Shown here: one piece after another, positions 25,801 through 35,762 of the stretch
Numbering within the stretch: position 1 is the first letter of the stretch
How the letters are laid out: the number at the start of each line of letters is the position of its first letter
Source: Patagioenas fasciata
Taxonomy: Eukaryota; Chordata; Aves; Columbiformes; Columbidae
NCBI RefSeq assembly: GCF_037038585.1
Contig: NC_092559.1
Location: 8,644,988 to 8,708,987, forward strand
Length of the DNA: 64,000 bases
Direction of reading: 5' to 3'
Notes under the pieces: model-generated
The model's input: the letters and a program-made list of their open reading frames with translations, nothing else
Told to the model about the DNA's origin: nothing
Database searches by the model: none
Position numbers and translations under genes: made by a program

Positions 25801-27963
25801 ACCCTAAACTGTGCACCCCAAAATCCTAAACCCCTTAACCCTGCACCCCCAAATCCTCCAGACCCATGTGCCGAACCCAGCACCCCAAAATCTACCCCCC
25901 AAAACCTACATCCCCAAATCCTGCACCCCCAGGTCCTGAACAGCCAAAATATGCACCCCCAATTCTGCCTCCCCAAGACCTGCACCCCCAATTCTGCCTC
26001 CACAAGACCTTCACCCCCAGTCCCTGCTCCACTAAATCCTACACCCCAAACCCTGCACCCCCAACCTCCTGTACCCCAAATCCTGCCCCCACAAGTTGCA
26101 CCCCAAAACCCTGCTACCCCACATCTTGTAGCCCCAGATCCTTCCCCCAACACCCTGCAATCCCAAACCCTGCACCCCCAATTCTGGCGCTAAACCCTGC
26201 ACCCCCAGAACCCTGCACCACTGAACCTTGCACCCTGAAACCCTGCTCCCCCAATCCCCCCCCCCAAAACTCTGCACCCCAAAATCCTATACCCAAAACT
26301 CTGCACCCCACAAGTTGCACCCCATATCCCTGTACCCCCAAATCCCTGCACCCCCAAATCCTCCAACCCCCAAGTCCTGCACCCCTAGGTGCTGAACACC
26401 TGAACCCCTCACTCCAGACCCCTCACCCCAAAGCCCTGCACCCCCAAATCCTGCCTCTAAACGCTGAACTACAAGGTTCTGTACCCTAACAGCCTGCTCA
26501 CCCAGATCCTGCACCCCAGAACCCTGCACCCCCATATTCGGATCCCTACAGCCTGCACCCCCAGCTCCTGCACCCCCAAAACCTGTACCCCTAAATCCTG
26601 CACCCTTCAACCCTGCAGCCCACAACGCTGCACCCCCAACCTCTGCAGCCCCAGTTCCTTAACGTGTGAAACCTGCGCCCCCAAGTCCTGCACCTCAAAA
26701 CCTTACACCCGGAATCCTGCCCCCCAAACCATGCACCCCAAAATCAAGGCCCCTCAAACTTGCACTCAAAAGTCCGCACCAAGAAACCCTCCCCGCCCAG
26801 TTCCTAAAGACATGGAACCTGCACCCCCAAATCCCGCACCCCAAAACCCTGCAGCCCAGTACCCCAGACCACCAAATCTTGCACCTCCAAATCCTGCCCC
26901 CTTTAGCCCTGCACTTCAAACCCTGCACCCCAAATCCTGCAACCAACCCTGTACCCCCAAATCCTGCAACCAGCCCTTGTACCCCTAAATCCTTGACCTC
27001 CACATCCCGAATCTCCAAACGCATCAACCCCAAAACCCTACACCCCCAATCCCTGCACCCCCAAATCATTGTCCTTCAAATCCCACACCCAAAGCTCGTA
27101 CACCCCAAGATCTTGCACCCCCACACACTGCACCCCAAATCCTGCACCCCTAAATCCTCCAGCCCCATGTCCCAAACCCCCAAACCCTGCACCCTCAAGT
27201 CTTGCACCCTAATTCTGCCTCCCCAAGACCTGCACCCCCAAACCCTGCACCACTAAACCCTGCACCCCCAAACCCTGTACCCCAAATCCTGACCCCCACA
27301 AGTTGCACTCTAAAAACCTGCACCCCAAATCCTGTCCTACCCAACCCTTCACACCAAACCCCTTCACCCCAAGATCCTGCTGCCCTAAACCCTGCACCCC
27401 AAAATCATCCCTCCCAACCCTGCCCCCCAAACCCTGTCCCCCTAAAGCCTGACCCCGAAACCCTGCTTCCCAAAACCCTGCTACCCCCAATCTTGCACCC
27501 CCCAACTCTGCACCCCCAGATCCTGCTGCTCCAAACCCTGCACCCCCAAATCCTCCAGCCCCACGTCCCGATCTCCCAAACCCTGCACCCCACAACCCTG
27601 CACCTCACAACCCCTTCACCCCCAAATCCTGCACCCCCAGCCCTACCCAATAAAATTTCCACCCCCAAATCCTGCCCTACCAAGCCCTCCACCCCAAACC
27701 CCTGCACCCCAAGATACTGCTCTCCTATACCCTGCACCCCCATATCCTCCTTCCCCAAACCCTGCACCCCAAAACACTGCACTCCAAACCACTGCACCCC
27801 TAAATCCTGCAACCCCAAATCCTGGCCCCCAAACCCGGCACTCCAAACTCCTGCACCCAAATATCCTACTGCCCTAAACCCTGAACCTCCAAATCCTGCA
27901 CCCCTGGAACCTGCAACCCCAGACTCTGCAGCCACAAATCAGGCCCCTCCAAATCCTGCACCA
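22836..27963 (-). repeat. 15-bp minisatellite, right arm of inverted repeat (C-rich on plus strand)
   Basis: This is the reverse complement of the 18213-22038 array, with units of the CAAACCCTGCACCCC type. The first kilobase mirrors the inner left arm almost base for base. Further out the arms differ by internal duplications and losses, and the right arm is about 1.3 kb longer. The outer ends mirror each other again: AATCCTCCAACCCCCTAACA at 27967-27986 is the complement of the left junction. One reason for the extra length is an internal duplication with an offset of about 1,847 bp. Confidence 0.9.
23209..25250 (-). repeat. 1,847-bp internal duplication in the right arm
   Basis: The unusual stretch GAATTCCCTCCCAAACC, followed by GGCCTGGAAACCCAAGCCC and CCCAGCACCCCAGAATCC, occurs at 23209 and again at 25056. 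Differences over the first couple of hundred bases are few. The degenerate spelling of the 15-bp units makes this match far too specific for chance. Only one counterpart is obvious in the left arm (about 21550-21670), so the duplication happened after the arms formed. Confidence 0.75.
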
Positions 27964-28002
27964 CCTAATCCTCCAACCCCCTAACACAACCGCCTAAACC
28001 CT
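27964..28002 (-). repeat. Mirrored telomere-like junction
   Basis: This is the reverse complement of the 18177-18212 junction. CCCCCTAACACAACCGCCTAA shows the CCCTAA-like spelling. It separates the C-rich 15-bp arm from the reversed 39-bp array and shows that the inverted repeat extends beyond the 15-bp family into the 39-bp family. Confidence 0.45.
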
Positions 28003-31000
28003 TCTCCCCAGGGTCCATTGTGACACCCTGGGGATCCCCCTTGTCCCCAGGGCCCATTGTGAAACCATGGGGGACCCCCTTCTCACTGAGGACCCATTGT
28101 GACACCATGGGGACCTCCCCTTGTCCTCAGGGCCCATTGTGACATCCTGGGGACTCCCCTTTGTCCCCAGGGCCAATTGTGACATCCCAGGACCCCCCTT
28201 TGTCCCCAGGGCCCATTGTGACAGGGTGGAGATCCCCCTTGTCCCCAGGCCTGTTGTGATATCCCAGGACTCCCCATTGTCCCCAGGGCCCATTGTGACA
28301 CCTTGGGGACCCCCCTTGTCCTAAGGGCCCATTGTGACATCCTGGGGATCCCCTTTGTCCCCAGGGCCCATTGTGGCACCATGGGGACCCCCTTTGTCCC
28401 CCGGGCCAATTGTGACATCCCAGGACCCCCCTTTGCCCCAGGGCACATTGTGACAGGGTGGAGATCCCCCTTGTCCCCAGGCCTGTTGTGATGTCCCAGG
28501 ACTCCCCATTGTCCCCAGGGCCCATTGTGACACCTTGGGGACCCCCCTTGTCCTAAGGGCCCATTGTGACATCCTGGGGACCCCCTTGTCCCCAGGACCC
28601 ATTGTGACATCTTGGGGACCGCCCCTTGTCCCCAGGGCCCATAGTGAAGTCCCAGGACCCCCTTTGTCCCCAGGGCCCATTGTGACATCCTGGGGACCCC
28701 CTTGTCCCCAGGACCCATTGTGACATCTTGGGGACCGCCCCTTGTCCCCAGGGCCCATAGTGAAGTCCCAGGACCCCCTTTGTCCCCAGGGCCCATTGTG
28801 ACATCCTGGGGACCCCCCTTGTCACTGGGGACCCACTGTAACACTATGGGGAGCCCCCCTTGTCCCCAGAGCTCATTGTGACATCCTGGGGACCCCCTTT
28901 TTCCCCAGGACCCATTGTGGCACCATTGGGACCCCCTTTGTCACTGGGGCCCATTGTGATGTCCTGGGGACCCCCTTTGTCCCCAGGGCCCATTGTGACA
29001 TCCCCGGATCCCCCATTGTCCCCAGAGCCCATTGTGACATCCTGGGGACCCCCATTGTCCACAGGGCCCATTGTGACATTCAGGGGACAGCCTTTGTCCC
29101 TAGGGCCCATTGTGACACCGTCGGGACCCCCGTTGTCCCCAGGGCCCATTGTGACATACTGGGGACTCCCCTTTGTCCCCAGCGCCCATTGTGACACCGT
29201 GGGGACCCCCTTTGTCCCCAGGGCCCATTGTGGCATCTAAGGACCCCCCAATTGTGCCCAGGGTTCATTGTAACATATCAGGACGTCCCATTGTCCCCAG
29301 GGCCCATTGTGACGTCCCAGGACCCCCCGTCATCCCCAGGGCCCATTGTGTCATCCTGGGGACCTCCTTTGTCCCCAGAGCCCATTGTGACATCCTGGGG
29401 AACCCGTTGTCCCCAGGGCCCATTGTGACGTCCCAGGACCCCCCTTTGTCCCCAGGGTCCATTGTGAAATCCTGGGGACCCCTCTTTGTCCCCACGGCCC
29501 ACTGTGAGATCCTGGGGACCCCCTTGTCCCCAGGGCCCATTTTGAAACAGTGGGTATCCCCCTTGTCCCCAGGGCCCATTGTGACATCCTGAGGACCCCC
29601 TTTGTCCCCAGGGCCCATTGTGACACCATGGGGACCCCCTTTGTCCCCAGGGCCCATTGTGACAACCTGGGGACCCCCTTTGTCCTCAGGGCCCATTGTG
29701 ACACTGTGGGGACCCCCTTGTTCCCCAGGGCCCATTGTGACAACCTGGGGACCCCCTTTGTCCCCAGGGCCCATTGTGACATCCCAGGACCCCCTTTGTC
29801 CCCAGCCCCATTGTGACATCCAAGGGACCCCCCTTTGTCCCTAGGGACCATTGTGACATTCCAGGACCCCCCATTGTCCCCAGAGCCCATTGTGATATCC
29901 AGGGCACCATCCTTGATCCGCAGGGCCCATTGTGACGTCCCAGGACCCCCCTTTGTCCCCAGGGCCCATTGTGACATCCCAGGACCCCACTTTATACTGA
30001 AGGCCCATTGTGACATCCTGGGGACCCCCTTTGTCCCCAGGGCCCATTGTGACATTCGGGGGACAGCCTTTGTCCCAAGGGCCCATTGTGACACCTTTGG
30101 AATCCCCGTTGTCCCCACAGCCCATTGTGACATCCTGGGAACCCCCTTTGTGCCCAGGGCCCATTGTGACATTTCAGGACCCCACTTTGTCCCCAGGGCC
30201 CATTGTGACATCCTGGAGACGCCCTTTGTCCCCAGAGCCCGTTGTGACATCTAAGGACCCCCCAATTGTGCCCAGGGCTCATTGTGACATCCCAGGACCC
30301 CCCATTGTCCCCAGGGCCCATTGTGACGTCCCAGGCCCCCCCTTTGTCCCCAGGGTCCATTGTGAGATCCTGGGGACCCCCCTTTGTCCCTAGGGCCCGT
30401 TGTGACATCCTGGGGACCTCGTTTGTCACTAGGGTCCATTGTGGCACCATGGGGATGCCCTTTGTCCCCAGGACCCATTGTGACATCCTGGGCACCCCCT
30501 TTGTCCCCAGGGCCTATTGTGACAGGGTGGGGACTCCCTTTGTCCCTAGGGCCCATTGTGACATCCTGGGGACCTCGTTTGTCCCCAGGGTCCATTGTGG
30601 CACCATGCGGACCCCCTTTGTCCCCAGGGCCCATTGTGACATCACAGGACCCCCTTTGTCCCCAGGACCCATTGTGACATCCTGGGCACCCCCTTTGTCC
30701 CCAGGGCGTATTGTGACAGTGTGGGGACTCCCTTTGTCCCCAGGGCCCATTTTGAAATCCTGGGGACCCCCTTTGTCCCCAGGGCCCATTGTGACATCTC
30801 AGGACCCCCCAATTGTTTCCAGGGCTTATTGTGACATCCTGGGGACCCCCCTTTGTCCCCAGGGCCCATTGTGACATTCAGGGGACCCCTCTTTGTCCCC
30901 AGGGCCTATTGTGACATCCTGGGGACCCCCCTTTGTCCCCAAGGCCCATTGTGATAGGGTGGGGAACCCCTTTGTCTCCAGGGCACATTGTGCCATCCTG

Positions 31001-32337
31001 GGGACCCCACTTTGTTCCCAGGACCCATTGTGATGTCCACAATGGCCCCGTTGTCCCAAGGGGTCATTGTGACATCCTGGGGACCTCCTTTGTCCCCAGG
31101 GCCCATTGTGACATCCCAGGACCCTCCATTTTTCCAAGAGCCTATTGTGACATCCTGGCGACCCCGCTTTTTCCTCAGGGCCCATTATGGCACCATGGGG
31201 AGCCCCTCTGTCTCCAGGGCCCATTGTGACATTTAGGGGACTCCTCTTTGTCCCCAGGGCCCATTGTGACATCCCAGGATCCCCCAATTGTCCCCAGGGC
31301 CCATTGTGATATCCTCGGGACCCCCCTTTGTCCCCAGGGCCCATTGTGACACCGTGGGTACCCTGCTTGTCCCCAGGGCCCATTGTGACTTCCTGGGGAC
31401 CCCCTTTGTCCCCAGGCCCCATTTTGGCACCATAGGGACGCCCTTTGTCACTGGGGCCCATTGTGACATCCCAGGACACCCCTTGTCTCCAGGGCCCATT
31501 GTGATATTCAGGGAACTGCTATTTGTCCCCAGGGTCCATTGTGACATCCCAGGACACCCCCTTGTCCCCAGGGCCCTTTGTGACATCTCAGGACCCTCCA
31601 ATTGTTTCCAGGGCTTATTGTGACATCCTGGGGACCCCCCTTTGTCCCCAGGGCCCATTGTGACATTCAGGGGACCCCTCTTTGTCCCCAGGGCCTATTG
31701 TGACATCCTGGGGACCCCCCTTTGTCCCCAAGGCCCATTGTGATAGGGTGGGGAACCCCTTTGTCTCCAGGGCACATTGTGACATCTCAGGACCCCCCAA
31801 TTGTTTCCAGGGCTTATTGTGACATCCTGGGGACCCCTCTTTGTCCCCAGGGCCCATTGTGACATCCTGGGCTGCCCCGTATGTCACCAGGGCCCATTTT
31901 GACACCGTGGGGACCCCCTGTTGTCCTCAGGGCCCATTGTGACATCCCAGGACCCCCAATTGTCCCCAGGGCCCATTGTGACACCATGGGGAACCCTCTT
32001 GTCACTGGGGACGCATTGTGACACAATGGGGACCCCACCTTTGTCTCAAGTGCCCATTGTGACATCCTGGGGACCCCCTTTATCCCCAGGACCCATTGTG
32101 ACGTCCCAGGACCCCATTTGTCCCCAGGGCCCATTGTGACATCCCAGGGCCCCACTTTGTCCCCAGGGCCCATTGTTACAGGGTGGGACCCCCCTTGTCC
32201 CCAGGGCCCATTGTGACATCCTGGTGACTCCCTTTGTCCCCAGGGCCCATTGTGGCACCATGGGGACCCTCTTTGTCACTGGGGCCCATTGTGACATCCC
32301 AGGACCCCACTTTGTCTTAGAAGGTCACTAATCGGAC
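28003..32337 (-). repeat. 39/40-bp minisatellite, reversed array
   Basis: About 110 reversed units (CCCATTGTGACATCC followed by GGGGACCCCC and similar) continue the right arm of inverted repeat 1. They also serve as the left arm of inverted repeat 2. Local duplications are visible: two neighbouring copies of about 230 bp around 28080-28330 and 28303-28560, and duplicated stretches around 30800-30980, 31600-31780 and 31790-31870. The final 45 bases (AGGACCCCACTTTGTCTTAG and onward to CACTAATCGGAC) are mirrored at 33142-33190. Confidence 0.92.
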
Positions 32338-32612
32338 TACTGGTACATCCTGACTCTGCTTTCTCAATAAACATTGAAGAACACCTGGGGTTTGTTTGCT
32401 CCAAGGGAAAACTTCCCTCCCACGGTTCCTGGTTCCCGGTCCTGTTTCCCGGTCCGATTTGGCTTCGCTATCAGAACAACTGCTGCCTCCACAGCCGCGC
32501 TCAAAGTCCCCGTTGTGACACCGGGATGGCGGGAGAAGGGGGGTGGCGGGGGCGGCAGCGGCGGCTCATCCGGCGGCAGCGGCGGCGATTGGGGGGGGGC
32601 AGTCGGGGCTGG
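32338..32612 (+). other. Unique core of inverted repeat 2, with a polyadenylation-type signal
   Basis: An AATAAA hexamer at 32366-32371 is followed by moderately GC-rich unique sequence, then by strongly CpG-rich GGC-repeat sequence from about 32530. The AATAAA in this setting could be the end of a transcript crossing the reversed array or part of a solo LTR. Neither could be confirmed. No protein family was recognised. Confidence 0.35.
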
Positions 32613-33055
32613 GCGGACAAGCGGCGGCTGCTGCGGCTCCTCAGGCAGCGACAGCAGCAGCGATCGGGGGGACGTGGGGGGGCGGACAAGCGGCGGCTGC
32701 TGCGGCTCCTCAGGCAGCGACAGCAGCAGCGATACGGGGGACGTGGGGGGGCGGACAAGCGGCGGCTGCTGCGGCTCCTCAGGCAGCGACAGCAGCAGCG
32801 ATCGGGGGGACGTGGGGGGGCGGAAAAGCGGCGGCTGCTGCGGCTCCTCAGGCAGCGACAGCAGCAGCGATCGGGGGGACGTGGGGGGGCGGACAAGCGG
32901 CGGCTCCTGCGGCTCCTCAGGCAGCGACAGCAGCAGCGATCGGGGGGACGTGGGGGGGCGGACAAGCGGCGGCTCCTGCAGCTCCTCAGGCAGCGACAGC
33001 AGCAGCGATCGGGGGGACGTGGGGGGGCGGACAAGCAGCGGCTCCTCCGGCCGCG
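32613..33055 (+). repeat. 69-bp CpG-rich tandem repeat, about 6.4 copies
   Basis: The phrase GCGGACAAGCGGCGGCT (or a one-base variant) begins at 32613, 32682, 32751, 32820, 32889, 32958 and 33027, exactly 69 bp apart. The copies differ by single substitutions and show no indels. The period is a multiple of three, and three plus-strand frames and one minus-strand frame stay open through it. One frame encodes a 23-residue Ser/Gly/Cys/Asp repeat, another a Gln/Arg-rich repeat, the third an Ala/Gly-rich repeat. The lack of indels is compatible with coding constraint or simply with a young array. No homologous protein was recognised. Confidence 0.85.
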
Positions 33056-33141
33056 GCCAGGACGTGGCTTCGCCGGCACCGGGGCCCGAGACCGCGCGCT
33101 GTGGGGCTGCGGGGCGGGTGTGGGGCCGGGGGGCTCCGGGG
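33056..33141. other. CpG-rich tail of inverted repeat 2 core
   Basis: Dense CG-rich sequence (GCGGCCAGG through GGCCGGGGGGCTCCG) leads from the 69-bp repeats to the mirrored arm. It resembles CpG-island DNA. No TATA box, CCAAT box or recognisable coding segment was seen. Confidence 0.5.
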
Positions 33142-33820
33142 GTCCGAATAGTGACCTTCTAAGACAAAGTGGGGTCCTGGGATGTCACAATGGGCCCCAG
33201 TGACAAAGAGGGTCCCCATGGTGCCACAATGGGCCCTGGGAACAAAGAGGGGTCCCCTGAATGTCACAATGGTCCCTGGGGACAAGGGGGGTCCCACCCT
33301 GTAGTAATGGGCCCTGGGGACAAACTGGGGTCCTGGGATGTCACAATGGGCCCTGGGGACAAACGGGGTGCCCAGGATGTCATAATGGGCCCAGGGGACA
33401 AAGAGGAGTCCCCAGGATGTCACATTAGGCCCTGGGGGAAAGAGGGGTCCCCAGGATGTCACAATGGCCTCTGGGGACTATGAGGGGTCCTGGGACGTCA
33501 CAATGGGTCCTGGGGATAAAGGAGGTCCCCAGGATGTCACAATAGACCCTGGGGACAAGGGGGGTCTCCAGGATGTCACAATGGGCACCTGAGACAAAGG
33601 GGGCGTCCCCATTGTGTCACAATGCATCCCCAGTGACAAGGGGGTTCCCCATGGTGTCACAATGGGCCTTGGGGACAATTGGGGGTCCTGGGATGTCACT
33701 ATGGGCCCTGGGGACAAAGGGAGGTTGCCAGGATGTCACAATGGGCCCTGGGGACAATGAGGGGTTCTGGGACGGCACAATGGGCCCTGGGCACAACTGG
33801 GGGGTCCTTAGATGGGGGGT
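33142..33820 (+). repeat. 39/40-bp minisatellite, right arm of inverted repeat 2
   Basis: About 17 forward units begin with GTCCGAATAGTGACC, the mirror of the left arm's end at 32322-32337 with one mismatch. The order of unusual monomers matches the left arm read backwards: the GACAAAGAGGGTCCCC unit, then the CCCACCCTGTA unit, then the others. The array breaks off at the ERV junction after degenerate GGGGGGTCCTTA units. Confidence 0.9.
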
Positions 33821-33840
33821 CCTTATGTGGGGGGTGATGG

Positions 33841-34365
33841 TTGAAGTGTAAGTATGGAGAAGCTTGGCAGATTGATTATATTACACTTCCACAAACACGT
33901 CAAGGTAAGCGTTATGTACTTACAATGGTGGAAGCAACCACTGGATGGTTGGAAACATCTGCCGTACCTCATGCTACAGCCCGAAATACCATCTTGGGCC
34001 TTGAGAAGCAAGTGCTTTGGCGGCACGGTACGCCAGAAAGAATTGAATCAGACTATGGTACTCATTTCAAAAACAGTATTATAGATAATTGGGCCAAAGA
34101 ACATGGTATTGAGTGGGTGTATCATATTCCATATCATGCACCAGCCTCTGGGAAAATTGAAAGGTGCAATGGTTTGTTAAAAACTACACTAAAGGCACTG
34201 GGTGGTGGAACCTTTAAAAACTGGGATTCACATTTAGCAAAAGCCACTTGGTTGGGCAACACTAGGGGATCAACCAATCGAGCCGGGCCTGCCCAATCAG
34301 AAATTCTATGGACTGTAGAAGGAGATAAAGTCCCTGTAGTACACATGAAAAATATGTTAGGATAG
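33841..34365 (+). pseudogene. pol: ERV pol fragment: integrase core domain
   Basis: A 174-codon open stretch encodes the catalytic core of a retroviral integrase, the enzyme that joins proviral DNA to the host genome. The D,D35E triad is visible: Asp12 in WQIDYI, Asp71 in ESDYGTHF and Glu107 in SGKIERCNG, with 35 residues between the last two. The N-terminal zinc-binding part and everything upstream are missing; the fragment starts right after the minisatellite and its frame opens at a non-ATG codon. A stop at 34363-34365 and further stops downstream interrupt the C-terminal part. It is a remnant of the same family as the gag-pro-pol copies at 46-49.6 kb, which lack this domain. No function is expected. 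Confidence 0.85.
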
Positions 34366-34889
34366 GCAGTCTGGGTTCCTCCTGCATCGGGCACAGGCAA
34401 AGCCCATTCGTGGGATTGTTTTTGCCCAGGGACCTGGCAGCACCTGGTGGGTGATGCTTAAGGATGGAGAAGTTCGGTGTGTACCTCAAGGGGATTTGAT
34501 TTTAGGTGAAAATACTCAATACTGAACTGCATGATGTGAATTGCTGCACTAACAATGTTTAATAAGTGACTTTCAGATCAAGACAATGGTGATGAAACCA
34601 GCGCTGGCTTCTTCGAGTGGCGCCCGACACCTTCTTGGAAGTTGGTGTCCTTAACCCACCAACAGGGGTCATGAGATGCACTTGGACCATTTTCCCTGCC
34701 CTGGGAGACTGTGGTGACAAAATGAACTTAATGAACTTTTCAAAGGATGGTCCACTGATTAATTACTCCTGTGTATATATGTACATATGTACATATGTAT
34801 ATATATATATATATAGTAGTAGTGATTAATTAGATTGTATTGATAGATTGTATTGATAAGGTTTAAGTATTCAGTGAATGTCATATTAT
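34366..34889 (+). other. ERV 3' region without a recognisable env
   Basis: Degenerate integrase C-terminal sequence continues to about 34520. A short unassigned AT-richer region follows, then the (TA)n tract and the polypurine tract. No envelope ORF or transmembrane segment was found between pol and the LTR, so this family appears to have little or no env, or env was deleted. Confidence 0.6.
34771..34815. repeat. TA-rich microsatellite
   Basis: Alternating GTATATATGTACATATGTAC units grade into about nine TA dinucleotides within the ERV 3' untranslated region. Confidence 0.9.
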
Positions 34890-34900
34890 AAGGGGTGGAA
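34890..34900 (+). promoter_or_regulatory. ERV polypurine tract
   Basis: AAGGGGTGGAA lies immediately before the TG that opens the LTR at 34901. This is the position and composition of a retroviral polypurine tract, the primer for plus-strand DNA synthesis. It identifies the following LTR as the 3' LTR of the provirus remnant upstream. Confidence 0.8.
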
Positions 34901-35559
34901 TGTCCTGGTTTTGTTAAAAACAAGTTTCTCTTTTAGTGAATTTGCCTGTCAGCTAAAGTCTTCATATTAGCTGCATTTTCCTGGAGAACCCAACACATGT
35001 TTTGGTTAAACCTAGCAAGGGAATGCAAACTTATTGATAAGCACGGATGGACATCTCACGAGAGGGGCAACGAGAAACTGGTGATCGAGAGACTGACCAA
35101 CGGTGTATAACATTCCATTCACGTGAATACTTCATATAAAAGTGGGAGATCACGAGGATCTCAGCCCTTTGCCCTTTTTCCCTTTTTTCCTCATGGCTGA
35201 TATTAGGAGAGGACCTTGCTGGTCGTCCCTGCGAACTGAGGCCTAGTGAGAGACTGAATCCAGCTCCGGTTGGCTACAGAGTCTAATCCAGGACTTTGGG
35301 TGCTGGCTCTGCAGTTGCTGAGACTTACAAGATTGGTTTTGTATATTTTGTATTATTTTCTCTATTCTTATTAGTAGCATTAGTAAAACATCTTTAACTT
35401 TTCCAACTCTCTTCTCTCTGTCCTTCTTTCCCTCCCGATCGCCTGTCCTGAGTGGGAAGGGGGGAGAGGGAGGGGCAAAAGGGGGAAGTGGGGGGGAGAG
35501 GAGGTTAACAATACATCTGCCAGGGTTTGATTGTCACCCCGCAATCCTAACCCTCGACA
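34901..35559 (+). mobile_element. ERV long terminal repeat, copy 1 (659 bp)
   Basis: The element begins TGTCCTGGTTTTG and ends CCTCGACA, the usual TG...CA termini. It contains TATAAAAG at 35135-35142 and a pyrimidine-rich stretch before the start of R. AGTAAA near 35380 may serve as a variant poly(A) signal. It is preceded by a polypurine tract, as a 3' LTR would be, and followed six bases later by a primer binding site, as a 5' LTR would be. It differs from the LTRs at 45357 and 60224 by a few percent by eye. Confidence 0.9.
35135..35142 (+). promoter_or_regulatory. TATA box of LTR copy 1
   Basis: TATAAAAG lies within CTTCATATAAAAGTGGGAG, about 235 bp into the LTR. The same element is kept at 45594-45601 and 60461-60468 in the other LTRs. 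Confidence 0.75.
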
Positions 35560-35565
35560 GATAAT

Positions 35566-35583
35566 TGGCGCCCAACGTGGGGC
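35566..35583 (+). promoter_or_regulatory. Primer binding site, Lys-tRNA type
   Basis: TGGCGCCCAACGTGGGGC is complementary to the 3' end expected for tRNA-Lys1,2, the primer used by many beta-type (ERVK-like) retroviruses. It starts six bases (GATAAT) after the LTR end. It is intact here, whereas both downstream copies have A in place of the G at position 5. Confidence 0.85.
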
Positions 35584-35762
35584 AAGAGAAGGGGGTAAAT
35601 TTGGAGATTTTTGGCTTTTCTACTGCTCTGACGTACCTTCCAATTTTCTTGGCACGGTGCCAACTCATAGAGTTGTGATACTCGCGCGTGGGTTTGCTTT
35701 GGATATTATTTAGTGGTATTAAGGCAAAGTGAATTACATTGATTTAAAGATGTTATGGCAAA
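35584..35762 (+). pseudogene. ERV 5' leader fragment interrupted by CR1
   Basis: This sequence matches the leader of the copy at 46043-46228 nearly base for base, down to GATGTTATGGCAAAAGTTG, where the CR1 3' tail begins. The expected continuation (TTATTTTCTACATTG) is not found on the far side of the CR1, which instead abuts an 884-bp repeat array. The rest of this provirus was therefore deleted or rearranged away. Confidence 0.8.

Noticed and set aside
18268..28000. Frames rich in GVQGL or PCTPK repeats
   Set aside because: They are translations of the 15-bp minisatellite and its complement, with frequent frame changes and no conserved protein.
1..33820. Regularly spaced repeats resembling a CRISPR array
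   Set aside because: Repeats are contiguous with no unique spacers, and CR1 and ERV sequences show a vertebrate genome.
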